A DNA stretch of 6,221 nt from contig JAPHUG010000097.1 of the NCBI GenBank assembly GCA_026197195.1, positions 1-6,221 on the forward strand. The letters are read 5' to 3'. The notes beneath the pieces were generated by a model. The model was not told the DNA's origin and ran no database searches. It was given only the letters and a program-made list of their open reading frames with translations. A program made the position numbers and the translations under genes. Below are positions 1-6,221 of the stretch, in pieces; position 1 is the first letter of the stretch; the number at the start of each line of letters is the position of its first letter. This DNA comes from Sedimenticola sp. (GTDB lineage: Bacteria; Pseudomonadota; Gammaproteobacteria; Chromatiales; Chromatiaceae).

Positions 1-89
1 GCTTAGTTTACCTTGCCGCAGGGGATACAGGCAATTTATGATTCAGCCTCAGACCAGGTTACAGGGCTGAAAGTTCGGGCCATTCGGCA
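1..89. other. Sequence downstream of relA, no gene seen
   Basis: No convincing coding sequence is visible on either strand; the minus-strand ATGs just after the relA stop lead to peptides of about 13-15 codons without a ribosome-binding site. The only structure is a 7-base inverted repeat, TTCAGCC at 42-48 and GGCTGAA at 65-71, separated by 16 bases. It could fold in the relA 3' end, but no T-tract follows it on the minus strand, so it is not called a terminator. A plus-strand frame beginning at base 3 is open for 12 codons before a stop at 39-41. This could be the tail of a convergent gene, but it is too short to judge. Confidence 0.4.
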
Positions 90-2315
90 TCAAACATCTC
101 GCCGCGCACTTAAAACATCGGGCAACTGGGAGATTTTATCGATTAAACGACTCAGCTGCCGCATGCTTGAGATCTCGACAGTAAAGCGCATATTAGCCCG
201 GTCCATCTTCCTGTTAGATTGCGTGCTGACCCCCATCACATCGACCTCTTCATTGGTCAGAATCGCCGAAATATCCCTTAACAACCCCTTGCGATCAGTG
301 GCCACTATTCGAATATCTACAGGATAGAAAGCAGCTGGACTCTCTTCTGCCCAAGCCACATCAATCAACCGCTGCAAGTCATCCCCCTTGAGATGGCTGA
401 TCTTGCTGCAATCAGAGCGGTGCACGGTAACACCACGCCCGCGAGTGATAAAGCCAACGATCTCATCATTGGGAACAGGCTTGCAGCAACGCGCCATGTG
501 GGTCATCAGGTCATCCACGCCCTCAACAACCACTTCACTTTTACCAGCTTTCTTGGCTTTATCAGGCTTTCGATCCGCTATGGGAACAACACGAGGAGAG
601 GTCTTTTTAGCCGGCGCCCCGTGAGGCAGCCCCATCCCTGCCACTTGGATTGGTGACACCTCGCCACGACCAATGGCCGCCAGAACATCATCCGTCTTCT
701 TAAAATTGAATCGCTTGGCTGCAATAGCCAGATCAGGCTTTGGGACACCCAGTCGATTCACCTCCCGATCCAGGCTCACCTTGCCATCATGTAGATGCTG
801 CTCGTAGTCCTGCTGCTTGAACCACTGTCGAACCCGGTTGCGCGCTCGACTCGTCTTCAAATAACCCAGGTGTGGACTGAGCCAGTCACGACTCGGCCCC
901 CCTTCTTTAACGGTTAATATCTCAACCAGCTGGCCACTTTCAAGCGGATAAGTAAGGGGTTTTATTTTGCCATCAACCTTGGCGCCGCGACAACGATGCC
1001 CCACATCGGAGTGAATGGTGTACGCAAAATCAACCGCTGTAGCGCCTTTCTGTAGCTCTATCACCTTCCCTTGTGGGGTCAGCACGTAGACCTGCCGGGA
1101 TTCAAACTCGCTCTTCAGATTATCAACAAAATCATCGGACTCGGTGGGGTCATCCTTAACTTCCATCCAGTTACGCATAAGCGACACCCGTCGCTCAAAT
1201 TCCGCATCGCCCTTGGTACCACCCTCTTTATAGCGCCAGTGCGCAGCCACACCCAATTCGGCATGTTCATGCATATCATGGGTACGGATCTGGATCTCCA
1301 GCGTCTTGTCCTCTGGGCCAATCACGGCGGTATGAATCGAACGATACATATTGGCCTTTGGAGTGGCGATATAGTCATCGAACTCCCCGGGGATATGCCG
1401 CCACAAACCATGCACCACACCGATAGCCGCATAGCAATCGGCCACTGAGTCGACCAATACACGAACGGCTCGCAGATCGAAAATCTGCTCGAACGGAACC
1501 GACTTACGCTTCATCTTTTTCCAGATGCTGTAGATGTGCTTGGGCCGACCCGTGACCTCGGCATTGATATGCAGCTCAGCGAATTTGGCCTGCAGATCGT
1601 CAATCACATCATCAATGTAGTCCTCTCTATCGGTACGCCGACCATCCAGCTTTTTGGCGATATCCTTATAGGTGTCTGGCTCAAGATAGCGTAGACAGAG
1701 ATCTTCCAACTCCCATTTTATCTGCCAAATACCCAGTCGATTGGCCAGTGGCGCATAGATCTGCTGCGTCTCACGCGCCTCTTTAACCCGCATTGATTCC
1801 GGTAACGACTTCAGGATACGCATGATATGCAGGCGTTCCGCCAGCACAATGAGTACGACCCGAATATCATCGGCAATACTGAGCAGCATTCGGCGGAGGT
1901 TTTCGCTGTGTTCAGCCTCTTTCTGGTACTCTTTGCTCCCCCTACCCCGTGACACGAAGCCAATTCGCGCCATATCCGCAACCATTCGGGCCACACTGCC
2001 ACCAAACTGCTTCTCAAGTCGGGCAATATTAACCTGATCGCCCGGCAAGACATCGTGCAGAATAGCGGCCGCCAGTGTCTCCCAGTCCAGATCCATCTCG
2101 GCCAGGATTTCTGCAACCGCAAGTGCGTGACGCAGTGTCGTCTCACCGGTAACTTCAAGCCCTTCACGATGTATATCAAAGGCAAGATCACAGGCTTCGT
2201 GGAGCTTTTCCATCTCGGCAGCACTTCGTTTGACCGAGAGTCCAGCTAACCAGACACGAATATCCCGCTCATCCAGTGCATCATTGTCAGGAAGATTGGT
2301 TGTAACACTAACCAT
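90..2315 (-). CDS. relA: RelA, ribosome-associated GTP/GDP pyrophosphokinase ((p)ppGpp synthetase I)
   Basis: The 741-residue product has the complete long RelA/SpoT homologue architecture and nearly the E. coli RelA length (744). A degenerate HD hydrolase domain spans about residues 40-190: H63 and H87-D88 remain, but the usual ED after HD is P91-G92, and the later metal-site D and N positions are E160 and I164 (LAERLHIMR). The synthetase domain is about 250-365, with KHIYSIWKKM, the acidic EFDD motif (311-314) typical of monofunctional RelA, the guanine-stacking region YRSIHT (324-329) and EIQIRT (340-345). A TGS domain follows (about 407-470, with H435 of AYTIHSD), then an alpha-helical region, a lysine-rich linker (567-593), the zinc-finger/RIS domain (C610, C611, H632, C636) and a C-terminal ACT domain (about 664-741). 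Family knowledge: it transfers pyrophosphate from ATP to GTP or GDP when uncharged tRNA sits in the ribosomal A site, triggering the stringent response in the cytoplasm. The start is supported by AAGGAA five bases upstream (2321-2326). The EFDD motif and lost hydrolase residues favour RelA over SpoT. Confidence 0.96.
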   Translation of the reverse strand: MVSVTTNLPDNDALDERDIRVWLAGLSVKRSAAEMEKLHEACDLAFDIHREGLEVTGETTLRHALAVAEILAEMDLDWETLAAAILHDVLPGDQVNIARLEKQFGGSVARMVADMARIGFVSRGRGSKEYQKEAEHSENLRRMLLSIADDIRVVLIVLAERLHIMRILKSLPESMRVKEARETQQIYAPLANRLGIWQIKWELEDLCLRYLEPDTYKDIAKKLDGRRTDREDYIDDVIDDLQAKFAELHINAEVTGRPKHIYSIWKKMKRKSVPFEQIFDLRAVRVLVDSVADCYAAIGVVHGLWRHIPGEFDDYIATPKANMYRSIHTAVIGPEDKTLEIQIRTHDMHEHAELGVAAHWRYKEGGTKGDAEFERRVSLMRNWMEVKDDPTESDDFVDNLKSEFESRQVYVLTPQGKVIELQKGATAVDFAYTIHSDVGHRCRGAKVDGKIKPLTYPLESGQLVEILTVKEGGPSRDWLSPHLGYLKTSRARNRVRQWFKQQDYEQHLHDGKVSLDREVNRLGVPKPDLAIAAKRFNFKKTDDVLAAIGRGEVSPIQVAGMGLPHGAPAKKTSPRVVPIADRKPDKAKKAGKSEVVVEGVDDLMTHMARCCKPVPNDEIVGFITRGRGVTVHRSDCSKISHLKGDDLQRLIDVAWAEESPAAFYPVDIRIVATDRKGLLRDISAILTNEEVDVMGVSTQSNRKMDRANMRFTVEISSMRQLSRLIDKISQLPDVLSARRDV

Positions 2316-2352
2316 CTGAATTCCTTGATGATATTACAAATAATATGTTGCA

Positions 2353-2371
2353 TGAATCCTCACCGGATTCA
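2353..2371 (-). repeat. Perfect 7-bp inverted repeat in the relA leader
   Basis: On the minus strand TGAATCC and GGATTCA flank a five-base loop (GGTGA), giving a stable short hairpin about 40 bases upstream of the relA ATG. It lies inside the predicted relA 5' untranslated region if transcription starts from the TATAAT promoter. No T-tract follows it on the minus strand, so it is not a terminator; it could be an mRNA structure or an operator. The fold is read directly; any role is inference. Confidence 0.45.
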
Positions 2372-2478
2372 GCATTTTCTTGTTCTATTCTTATATTGAC
2401 TGCGTATAAGTATTGGTGCTGAACGATCGATTTTCTACTCTTGGATAAGAAAAAAGAATGCGCTTCAGCATCTGCCGG

Positions 2479-2507
2479 ATTATATAAAGGCGGGGGGTAT
2501 TATTCAG
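2479..2507 (-). promoter_or_regulatory. Candidate sigma-70 promoter for relA
   Basis: On the minus strand a perfect -10 hexamer TATAAT (2479-2484) lies 17 bases from a weak -35, CTGAAT (2502-2507; 3 of 6 consensus). Transcription would begin near 2472, leaving a leader of roughly 155 bases before the relA start. The exact -10 and the ideal spacing favour it, but the weak -35 and the poly-C spacer lower confidence. An alternative with a better -35 (TTGACG, 2563-2568) and a poor -10 (AATTAA, 2540-2545) lies further upstream. Confidence 0.45.
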
Positions 2508-2566
2508 GAAACGGGGACCAATGCCAAACCAGCGGCTGTTTAATTGCCGATCCTTTGCACTGCGTC

Positions 2567-2600
2567 AATAAAAAGGGGCGCCCATTAGATTGGGCACCCC
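2567..2600 (-). terminator. Intrinsic terminator of the tolC-like gene
   Basis: On the minus strand GGGGTGCCC and GGGCGCCCC form a 9-bp GC-rich stem (one G-T pair) around an eight-base loop, followed directly by TTTTTATT. The hairpin begins about 30 bases after the TAG stop of the tolC-like gene. There is no T-tract on the plus strand, so it works in the minus direction. It separates the secretion gene from relA. Confidence 0.9.
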
Positions 2601-2631
2601 TCGATAGCCTTCATGAACAGCAACTAAAGAC

Positions 2632-4404
2632 CTAGCGCACTGACTCACCAACGATAAGCCACTTTTTACTTTCAAGACGAAGGTTGAGGCGTTTTTTTAC
2701 CACATCTTTGTAATTATTTGCACTATAGCGTTGTAAAAATTCCACTTCTGCATTTTTTCCATCTGTGGTCACAGTCATATTTTCCAGTGAAAGTGTTATC
2801 CAGTCCGGCTTGGAAATCACCCTTTTCCTGTTAGCTGCCCATGCGTTATACCGCAGGCCATTGTGGGATTGAAAGCCTTGAGAGTAAGCAGCAAGATAGT
2901 CATTAACATTCTGCTGTTCCCATGCCTTCCTCCAGCGTTCAATGCCGGCCTCGATATCAGCAACAGTACTGTCCGCTGGACTGGCGTTGTCAGCAGACTC
3001 CACCAGAGAGAGCTGATCAGCTAAAAACTCACTCGCCAGAACCGTTTGAGGTGCAAGCGCCTTGTACGGACTCAGGCCTTCATCGCCCGGACCTGCACCT
3101 GTGGGGACAGCCACATTAAGTTGATTCAGCAACCGCCCCATACCGACCAGAATGCGATACTCTGCGTAGAGGCTATCTCGTTTTGCTTTTATGTAGGCAC
3201 GTTTGGCTTCAAACACTTCATTTTCAGTATTAAGCAGATCAATCAGGGTGCGTTTTCCAATATTAAACTGCTTGGTATAGGCGTCACGGGTATTTTGACT
3301 GGAGATCAGGTGCTGATTCAATGAAACCAACTGCGCCTGTGTTGCTTCATAAGCGGTCCAGGAGAGACGCAAACTCTCTACCACTTGGCGATAGGTTCGG
3401 TTGCGAACTTCCTTTGCCTCATTGATCAGATGAGCCGTCTGTCTTTGGCGGGCCTTGTCTTTCCCCCCTGAGAAGAGGTTATAACGCATCCGCACCATCG
3501 CAGTTAAATCTTTATCTGTGCCCACAACGCCATTCTGATCATCACCCCAGGTGCTTCCTACTTCCAGATCAAAACGGGGATAAAAGGTGTTCTCTGCCGC
3601 CTCTTTTTGCGCCAGTGTCGCCTCGACATCAGCCATAGCAGAGAGGAGCGTTGGATGCTCCTTGAGCGCAATAGTAATCGCCTCATCGAGACTCTTTGGT
3701 AGCGCATCCTCAATTGACGCCACCTGTTCCAGGTCCCTGGGAAGATCACCAACAACACTCAAATAGACTGATTCAGCATCCTTTAAATTGGCCAGATCAG
3801 ATAACCGACTGGCATCCGCTGAGGCACGCCGGCCACGAACCTGGTCAAGATCGGAACTGCGCCCAATACCGGCCTCACTTCGCAGCGCCACCTGATCATA
3901 AATACGCTTGTGTGCGTCAAGATTCTCAACCGACAGCTGAGACAACTCCTCGAGCTGCACCACATTGAGATAAGCATCAATCGTTTCGAGGGCTTTGTTC
4001 TGGCTCACACCAACCACACGGTGTCCAGCCGAAGCCTGACGCGCCAAGTGTCGATCGACCTCACTCTCTGTTGCATAGCCATCAAACAGCATCTGCTGAA
4101 GGTTGATGGCCGCCTCTTTTCGGGTCAAAGATCGACTATCGTATCCCGCTGAGCGCGTTGAACTATTGTCGCTCTTCTCATAACCATAGCCTGCTGTAAT
4201 ATCAATCGAGGGCAGATAACCCGCTTTGGCCTGCTCTACATCCTCCCCACGTGAGAGGAGTTCATTGGTCTCAATGCGAATATCTGGATTGGTGTTGAGC
4301 GCTTGCTGAATGGCCTGCTCAAGTGTTGTCGCTGAAGACGACGACGCTGTGGTTAAGCCTGCTAATAGCGCAGCAGAGAAGAGGGCCATTCTCTTATTGT
4401 TCAT
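2632..4404 (-). CDS. TolC/LapE-family outer-membrane secretion channel with C-terminal NTF2-like domain
   Basis: The 590-residue product begins with a signal peptide (KR at 4-5, hydrophobic AALLAGL, likely cleavage after A25). Two TolC-type repeats follow. The first opens with TLEQAIQQALNTNPDIR (27-43), the second with SLDEAITIALKEHPTL (238-253). The stretch FNIGKRTLIDLLNTENEVF (380-398), ending in YRILVGMGRLL (416-426), is characteristic of type I secretion TolC-family proteins. The family forms trimeric outer-membrane barrels with periplasmic alpha-helical tunnels that dock onto an ABC transporter/membrane-fusion pair. After a flexible linker (about 427-483) comes an extra NTF2-like domain (about 484-590: IERWRKAWEQQNVNDYLAAY, then a beta-rich half ending WLIVGESVR). 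It resembles the C-terminal Cds6-type domain known from L,D-transpeptidases and TPR proteins. This makes the protein about 100 residues longer than E. coli TolC (493). The start is supported by GGGAAG six bases upstream (4411-4416). It lies just downstream of an adhesin-like gene, which suggests it exports that protein; the substrate is inferred. It could also serve efflux. Confidence 0.9.
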   Translation of the reverse strand: MNNKRMALFSAALLAGLTTASSSSATTLEQAIQQALNTNPDIRIETNELLSRGEDVEQAKAGYLPSIDITAGYGYEKSDNSSTRSAGYDSRSLTRKEAAINLQQMLFDGYATESEVDRHLARQASAGHRVVGVSQNKALETIDAYLNVVQLEELSQLSVENLDAHKRIYDQVALRSEAGIGRSSDLDQVRGRRASADASRLSDLANLKDAESVYLSVVGDLPRDLEQVASIEDALPKSLDEAITIALKEHPTLLSAMADVEATLAQKEAAENTFYPRFDLEVGSTWGDDQNGVVGTDKDLTAMVRMRYNLFSGGKDKARQRQTAHLINEAKEVRNRTYRQVVESLRLSWTAYEATQAQLVSLNQHLISSQNTRDAYTKQFNIGKRTLIDLLNTENEVFEAKRAYIKAKRDSLYAEYRILVGMGRLLNQLNVAVPTGAGPGDEGLSPYKALAPQTVLASEFLADQLSLVESADNASPADSTVADIEAGIERWRKAWEQQNVNDYLAAYSQGFQSHNGLRYNAWAANRKRVISKPDWITLSLENMTVTTDGKNAEVEFLQRYSANNYKDVVKKRLNLRLESKKWLIVGESVR

Positions 4405-4417
4405 AAATTTCTTCCCG

Positions 4418-4439
4418 AAATATGATCTATATCACATAA
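4418..4439 (-). promoter_or_regulatory. CRP/Vfr-like palindromic binding site upstream of tolC-like gene
   Basis: The minus-strand core TGTGATATAGATCATA (4421-4436) matches the TGTGA-N6-TCACA layout, and the 22-base window matches the E. coli CRP consensus at 18 positions by eye. Its near edge is only 13 bases from the ATG, just upstream of the Shine-Dalgarno sequence. A regulator bound here would more likely block than activate transcription from a promoter further upstream. An FNR-type regulator is less likely because the half-sites are GTGAT/ATCAT rather than TTGAT/ATCAA. Confidence 0.45.
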
Positions 4440-4508
4440 AAACTAACGTGGGATTCTATCACCCAGTTCTAAAAAAGAATACTTCTCAATTCCCCATAAT
4501 TGTTAACG

Positions 4509-4536
4509 AGTGTAAACCTTACGCTTAGTATGCCAA
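4509..4536 (-). promoter_or_regulatory. Candidate sigma-70 promoter for the tolC-like gene
   Basis: On the minus strand TTGGCA (4531-4536, 5 of 6 consensus) is followed after 16 bases by TACACT (4509-4514, 4 of 6). It sits just after the adhesin terminator and would give a leader of about 100 bases. The presence of a strong terminator upstream makes an independent promoter necessary in this gap, but the exact hexamers are a by-eye choice. Confidence 0.35.
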
Positions 4537-4557
4537 TAACTATTCTTTACGCTCCAT

Positions 4558-4597
4558 AAAGAAAACACACCTGAGGCATCTGTGCCCCAGGTGTGTT
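4558..4597 (-). terminator. Strong intrinsic terminator of the adhesin gene
   Basis: On the minus strand AACACACCTG and CAGGTGTGTT form a perfect 10-bp stem. It is extended by an A-C mismatch and a further GGCA/TGCC helix closed by a four-base loop. The stem runs straight into TTTTCTTT. It begins 23 bases after the TAG stop. Its strength implies that the adhesin and tolC-like genes are not simply cotranscribed, although partial readthrough is possible. Confidence 0.9.
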
Positions 4598-4601
4598 GAT
4601 A

Positions 4602-4630
4602 GCTAAATAATCCGGTATGGCTAAATAATC
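4602..4630. repeat. 11-bp direct repeat spanning the adhesin stop codon
   Basis: GCTAAATAATC occurs at 4602-4612 and again at 4620-4630, with an 18-base period. On the minus strand each copy reads as Ile-Ile-stop preceded by G, and because 18 is a multiple of three the downstream copy is in frame. Readthrough of the first TAG would add only PYRII before a second TAG. The repeat is certain; a short tandem duplication is the simplest explanation. Confidence 0.75.
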
Positions 4631-6221
4631 GTCACACTGACGGTATCCTCTATCAATAGCGTAACTGTTGAGCCACTATCCTGATACTCTGTGAATTGAT
4701 GGCCATTCTGATTCACCGTGTTACCCGTCGCTTGCCACTCTGAACTCGACAACGCCACTGAATCAGAGTTTTCACCCAGAATCTCCAGTTGATTGTTTCC
4801 GTCCGTAATGTCGATTACATCATTGATGCTCAGATTGGTAATCGCATGATCACCTGATGTCAGATCCAAGCGCTCCATATTGTCAATGTTATTCGAGTGA
4901 GTAACACCACTGAAGTCCAGTGGCGCATCATCGGCAACAATCAATGTATCAAAACCAGCATCCCCATCCACAGCAGTGGGTGCTGTGGGGTCATAGGTGA
5001 AGGTATCATTAAACGCTGACGAGTAACTGATATTAATATCCAGCAGAATGGTATTCAGAAGATCACCATCTCCATCCGTTACGGAAGCCTGGATAGTCTC
5101 AGTCGTGACAATTCTGTCTGTCGGCATATAACGGTAGGCGCCCGTATCAAAATTGATCTCAAAATCACCATGCGCACCTGTCACGGTTTGAACTGGATTG
5201 GCCGCGTCGTAATTGACGGTATTAGCGCCAATGGTAACCGCTTCTATATGACCACCGTCTGCACCAAACTCAATAATGGCAGAGCCGGAGGCGTCTTGTG
5301 TCAGATTACCCTCTGTGTAGAGACCCGCAGTTGAATTAACCGCAGCAGTCAGGTCAGCCACATTGCTAATATTGATGGCATCCTGAGACACCACGTTCTC
5401 ACCGTTATCTGCAAGATGTGCGATATCACTCAGTACAGAACTGGTGTTAACACTGTAGCTAAAGAGCTTATCTATCGCGCCGCTTGTGATGAAATCGCCC
5501 CATGGATTTGACGCCGGATCGGTAATACCGGTGTAAGCTTCAAAGTCCGTCTGATAGGCATCATAGGTATCACCATCTCCGAAGAAGTACATGATGTCCT
5601 GATCAGCTACCGGCTGGTTGCCACTATAGGCGTTTTCAACCATTGCACGGAGTCCCTGCTCAATGTCTGTACCACTACGTGTCGTATCCAGTGTTAGTGC
5701 TTTACCTGCTGCCGCGTCAATCCAGCCGCTTTGAATATTCCCATTACCATAGAACTGCACGATACTAACGTTGACGCCTCCCATACCTTCATAGTTATTG
5801 ATCAACGATTCAATGGCCTGCTCAGTAAGCGCCAGATCCTGATTAGACATACTTGAAGAGACGTCAACAATAACAGCCAGATTGGTCGTGACAGGCTCTA
5901 CCTGAAGATTGACCGCCAAGGGTGTTGCTACGGGGGCATCATCATGAATGGTCACATCCAGCGTTGAACTAAACGGATTACCACCTGGATCGGTGACCGT
6001 ATAGGTAAAGCTATCGACTATCTGATTGGTTGGCTGGCTCTGTGAAATAACAAAGTTATCAATCTGCGCCTGCTCATCATTGGCAGTCGAATCAACAGCC
6101 AGGCTGACCACGGCGCCACCACTAGCATTGAGAGGAACCGTAATGCTATAAGAATGACTTGTTACACCTCCAGAGCTATAGTCGCTTGCTCGGGCAGCTT
6201 CATACTCAACACCATCAACAA
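4621..6221 (-). CDS. Type I secreted VWA-domain adhesin-like protein, C-terminal part (5' end outside window)
   Basis: The frame is open to the window edge, giving 532 complete codons from 6219 and no real start; the GTG at 6111 is internal. Numbering from the first full codon, an Ig-like/cadherin-like repeat ends at about residue 99 (DSFTYTVTDPGGN, then LDVTIHDDAPVA). A von Willebrand factor A domain follows at about 113-298 (5326-5883) with a complete metal-ion-dependent adhesion site: D119-x-S121-x-S123 (DVSSS), T184 (SGTDIEQGL) and D215 (FFGDGD). Next is a T1SS-143/VCBS-style repeat (about 312-397, ending SVTDGDGDLLNTILLDI). The last 130 or so residues form a common C-terminal module of type I secretion substrates (DGDAGFDTLIVADDAPLDFS, NNIDNMERLDLTSGDH, LSINDVIDITDGNNQLEI), with the hydrophobic end LLIEDTVSVTII. 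LapA-like giant adhesins have a similar order, with VWA near the C-terminus, and their members mediate attachment or biofilm formation. The TolC-family gene downstream fits this. Only one degenerate RTX nonapeptide is seen. Full size and the N-terminal retention region are unknown. Confidence 0.85.
   Translation of the reverse strand, partial: VDGVEYEAARASDYSSGGVTSHSYSITVPLNASGGAVVSLAVDSTANDEQAQIDNFVISQSQPTNQIVDSFTYTVTDPGGNPFSSTLDVTIHDDAPVATPLAVNLQVEPVTTNLAVIVDVSSSMSNQDLALTEQAIESLINNYEGMGGVNVSIVQFYGNGNIQSGWIDAAAGKALTLDTTRSGTDIEQGLRAMVENAYSGNQPVADQDIMYFFGDGDTYDAYQTDFEAYTGITDPASNPWGDFITSGAIDKLFSYSVNTSSVLSDIAHLADNGENVVSQDAINISNVADLTAAVNSTAGLYTEGNLTQDASGSAIIEFGADGGHIEAVTIGANTVNYDAANPVQTVTGAHGDFEINFDTGAYRYMPTDRIVTTETIQASVTDGDGDLLNTILLDINISYSSAFNDTFTYDPTAPTAVDGDAGFDTLIVADDAPLDFSGVTHSNNIDNMERLDLTSGDHAITNLSINDVIDITDGNNQLEILGENSDSVALSSSEWQATGNTVNQNGHQFTEYQDSGSTVTLLIEDTVSVTII

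Larger units (their letters stand above)
2316..2631. other. Intergenic region between tolC-like gene and relA
   Basis: This 316-base gap contains, in the minus-strand order of transcription, the intrinsic terminator of the tolC-like gene, a candidate relA promoter, a leader with a short perfect hairpin, and the relA ribosome-binding site. It is AT-rich apart from a G6 run at 2492-2497 (plus strand). Plus-strand reading frames here start at TTG, overlap the terminator and show no codon or protein signature, so no gene is called. Confidence 0.6.

Noticed and set aside
42..71. Inverted repeat after relA as an intrinsic terminator
   Set aside because: The 7-bp stem has a 16-base loop and no T-tract on the minus strand, so it does not meet the usual pattern.
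13..327. Plus-strand open frame at the left edge overlapping the relA 3' end
   Set aside because: Most of it is antisense to the RelA ACT domain; it starts at TTG and shows no domain signature.
1071..1448. 125-codon plus-strand open frame inside relA
   Set aside because: It is fully antisense to conserved synthetase and TGS coding sequence of relA and its translation has no recognisable family pattern or ribosome-binding site.
1811..2224. 137-codon minus-strand open frame overlapping relA in another frame
   Set aside because: It is a shadow frame of the conserved RelA N-terminal domain; the composition (rich in W, R, C) is typical of an out-of-frame translation.
2396..2412. TTGACT with nearby TATAAG on the plus strand as a promoter
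   Set aside because: The spacing is far too short and there is no plus-strand gene downstream to use it.
2441..2635. 64-codon plus-strand frame in the intergenic region
   Set aside because: It starts at TTG, runs through the tolC terminator hairpin, overlaps the tolC stop and has low-complexity, non-protein-like composition.
6109..6111. GTG as the start of the VWA protein
   Set aside because: The same frame stays open to the window edge with repeat-like sequence (YSITVPLNASGGAVVSLAV across the GTG), so the GTG is an internal valine.

Overview
The window looks like chromosomal DNA of a gammaproteobacterium. The evidence is a full-length, monofunctional RelA of the E. coli/Pseudomonas type with about the E. 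coli length and domain plan, together with the end of a large type I secreted adhesin-like protein and a TolC-family outer-membrane channel. The genus cannot be fixed from sequence alone; a marine or sulfur-oxidising gammaproteobacterium would fit but is only a guess.

All three genes lie on the minus strand, so transcription runs from high to low coordinates. First (4621-6221, 5' end outside the window) comes the C-terminal 532 codons of a modular surface or secreted protein. It has an Ig-like repeat end, a von Willebrand factor A domain with an intact MIDAS, a second repeat of the T1SS-143/VCBS style, and a C-terminal type I secretion module. It ends in a strong intrinsic terminator (4558-4597). 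Next, after about 215 bases of intergenic DNA with promoter-like motifs and a CRP-like palindrome, comes a TolC/LapE-type outer-membrane factor (2632-4404). It is unusual in carrying an NTF2-like domain fused to its C-terminus. It also ends in its own intrinsic terminator (2567-2600). Last, after a 316-base gap with a candidate promoter and a leader hairpin, comes relA (90-2315). Bases 1-89 hold no recognisable gene.

The adhesin and the TolC-like channel plausibly work together: the channel would be the outer-membrane exit of a type I secretion system and the adhesin its substrate. The ABC transporter and membrane-fusion protein needed to complete such a system are not in the window. relA (ppGpp synthesis under amino-acid starvation) appears to be a separate transcription unit with no evident functional link to the secretion genes.

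Nothing in the window is clearly a wholly new system. The most interesting point is the TolC channel with an appended periplasmic NTF2-like domain. After it come the VWA adhesin tail with almost no RTX nonapeptides, and the CRP-like site placed between the predicted tolC promoter and the ribosome-binding site. No tRNA, rRNA, CRISPR array, insertion sequence or integrase was seen.
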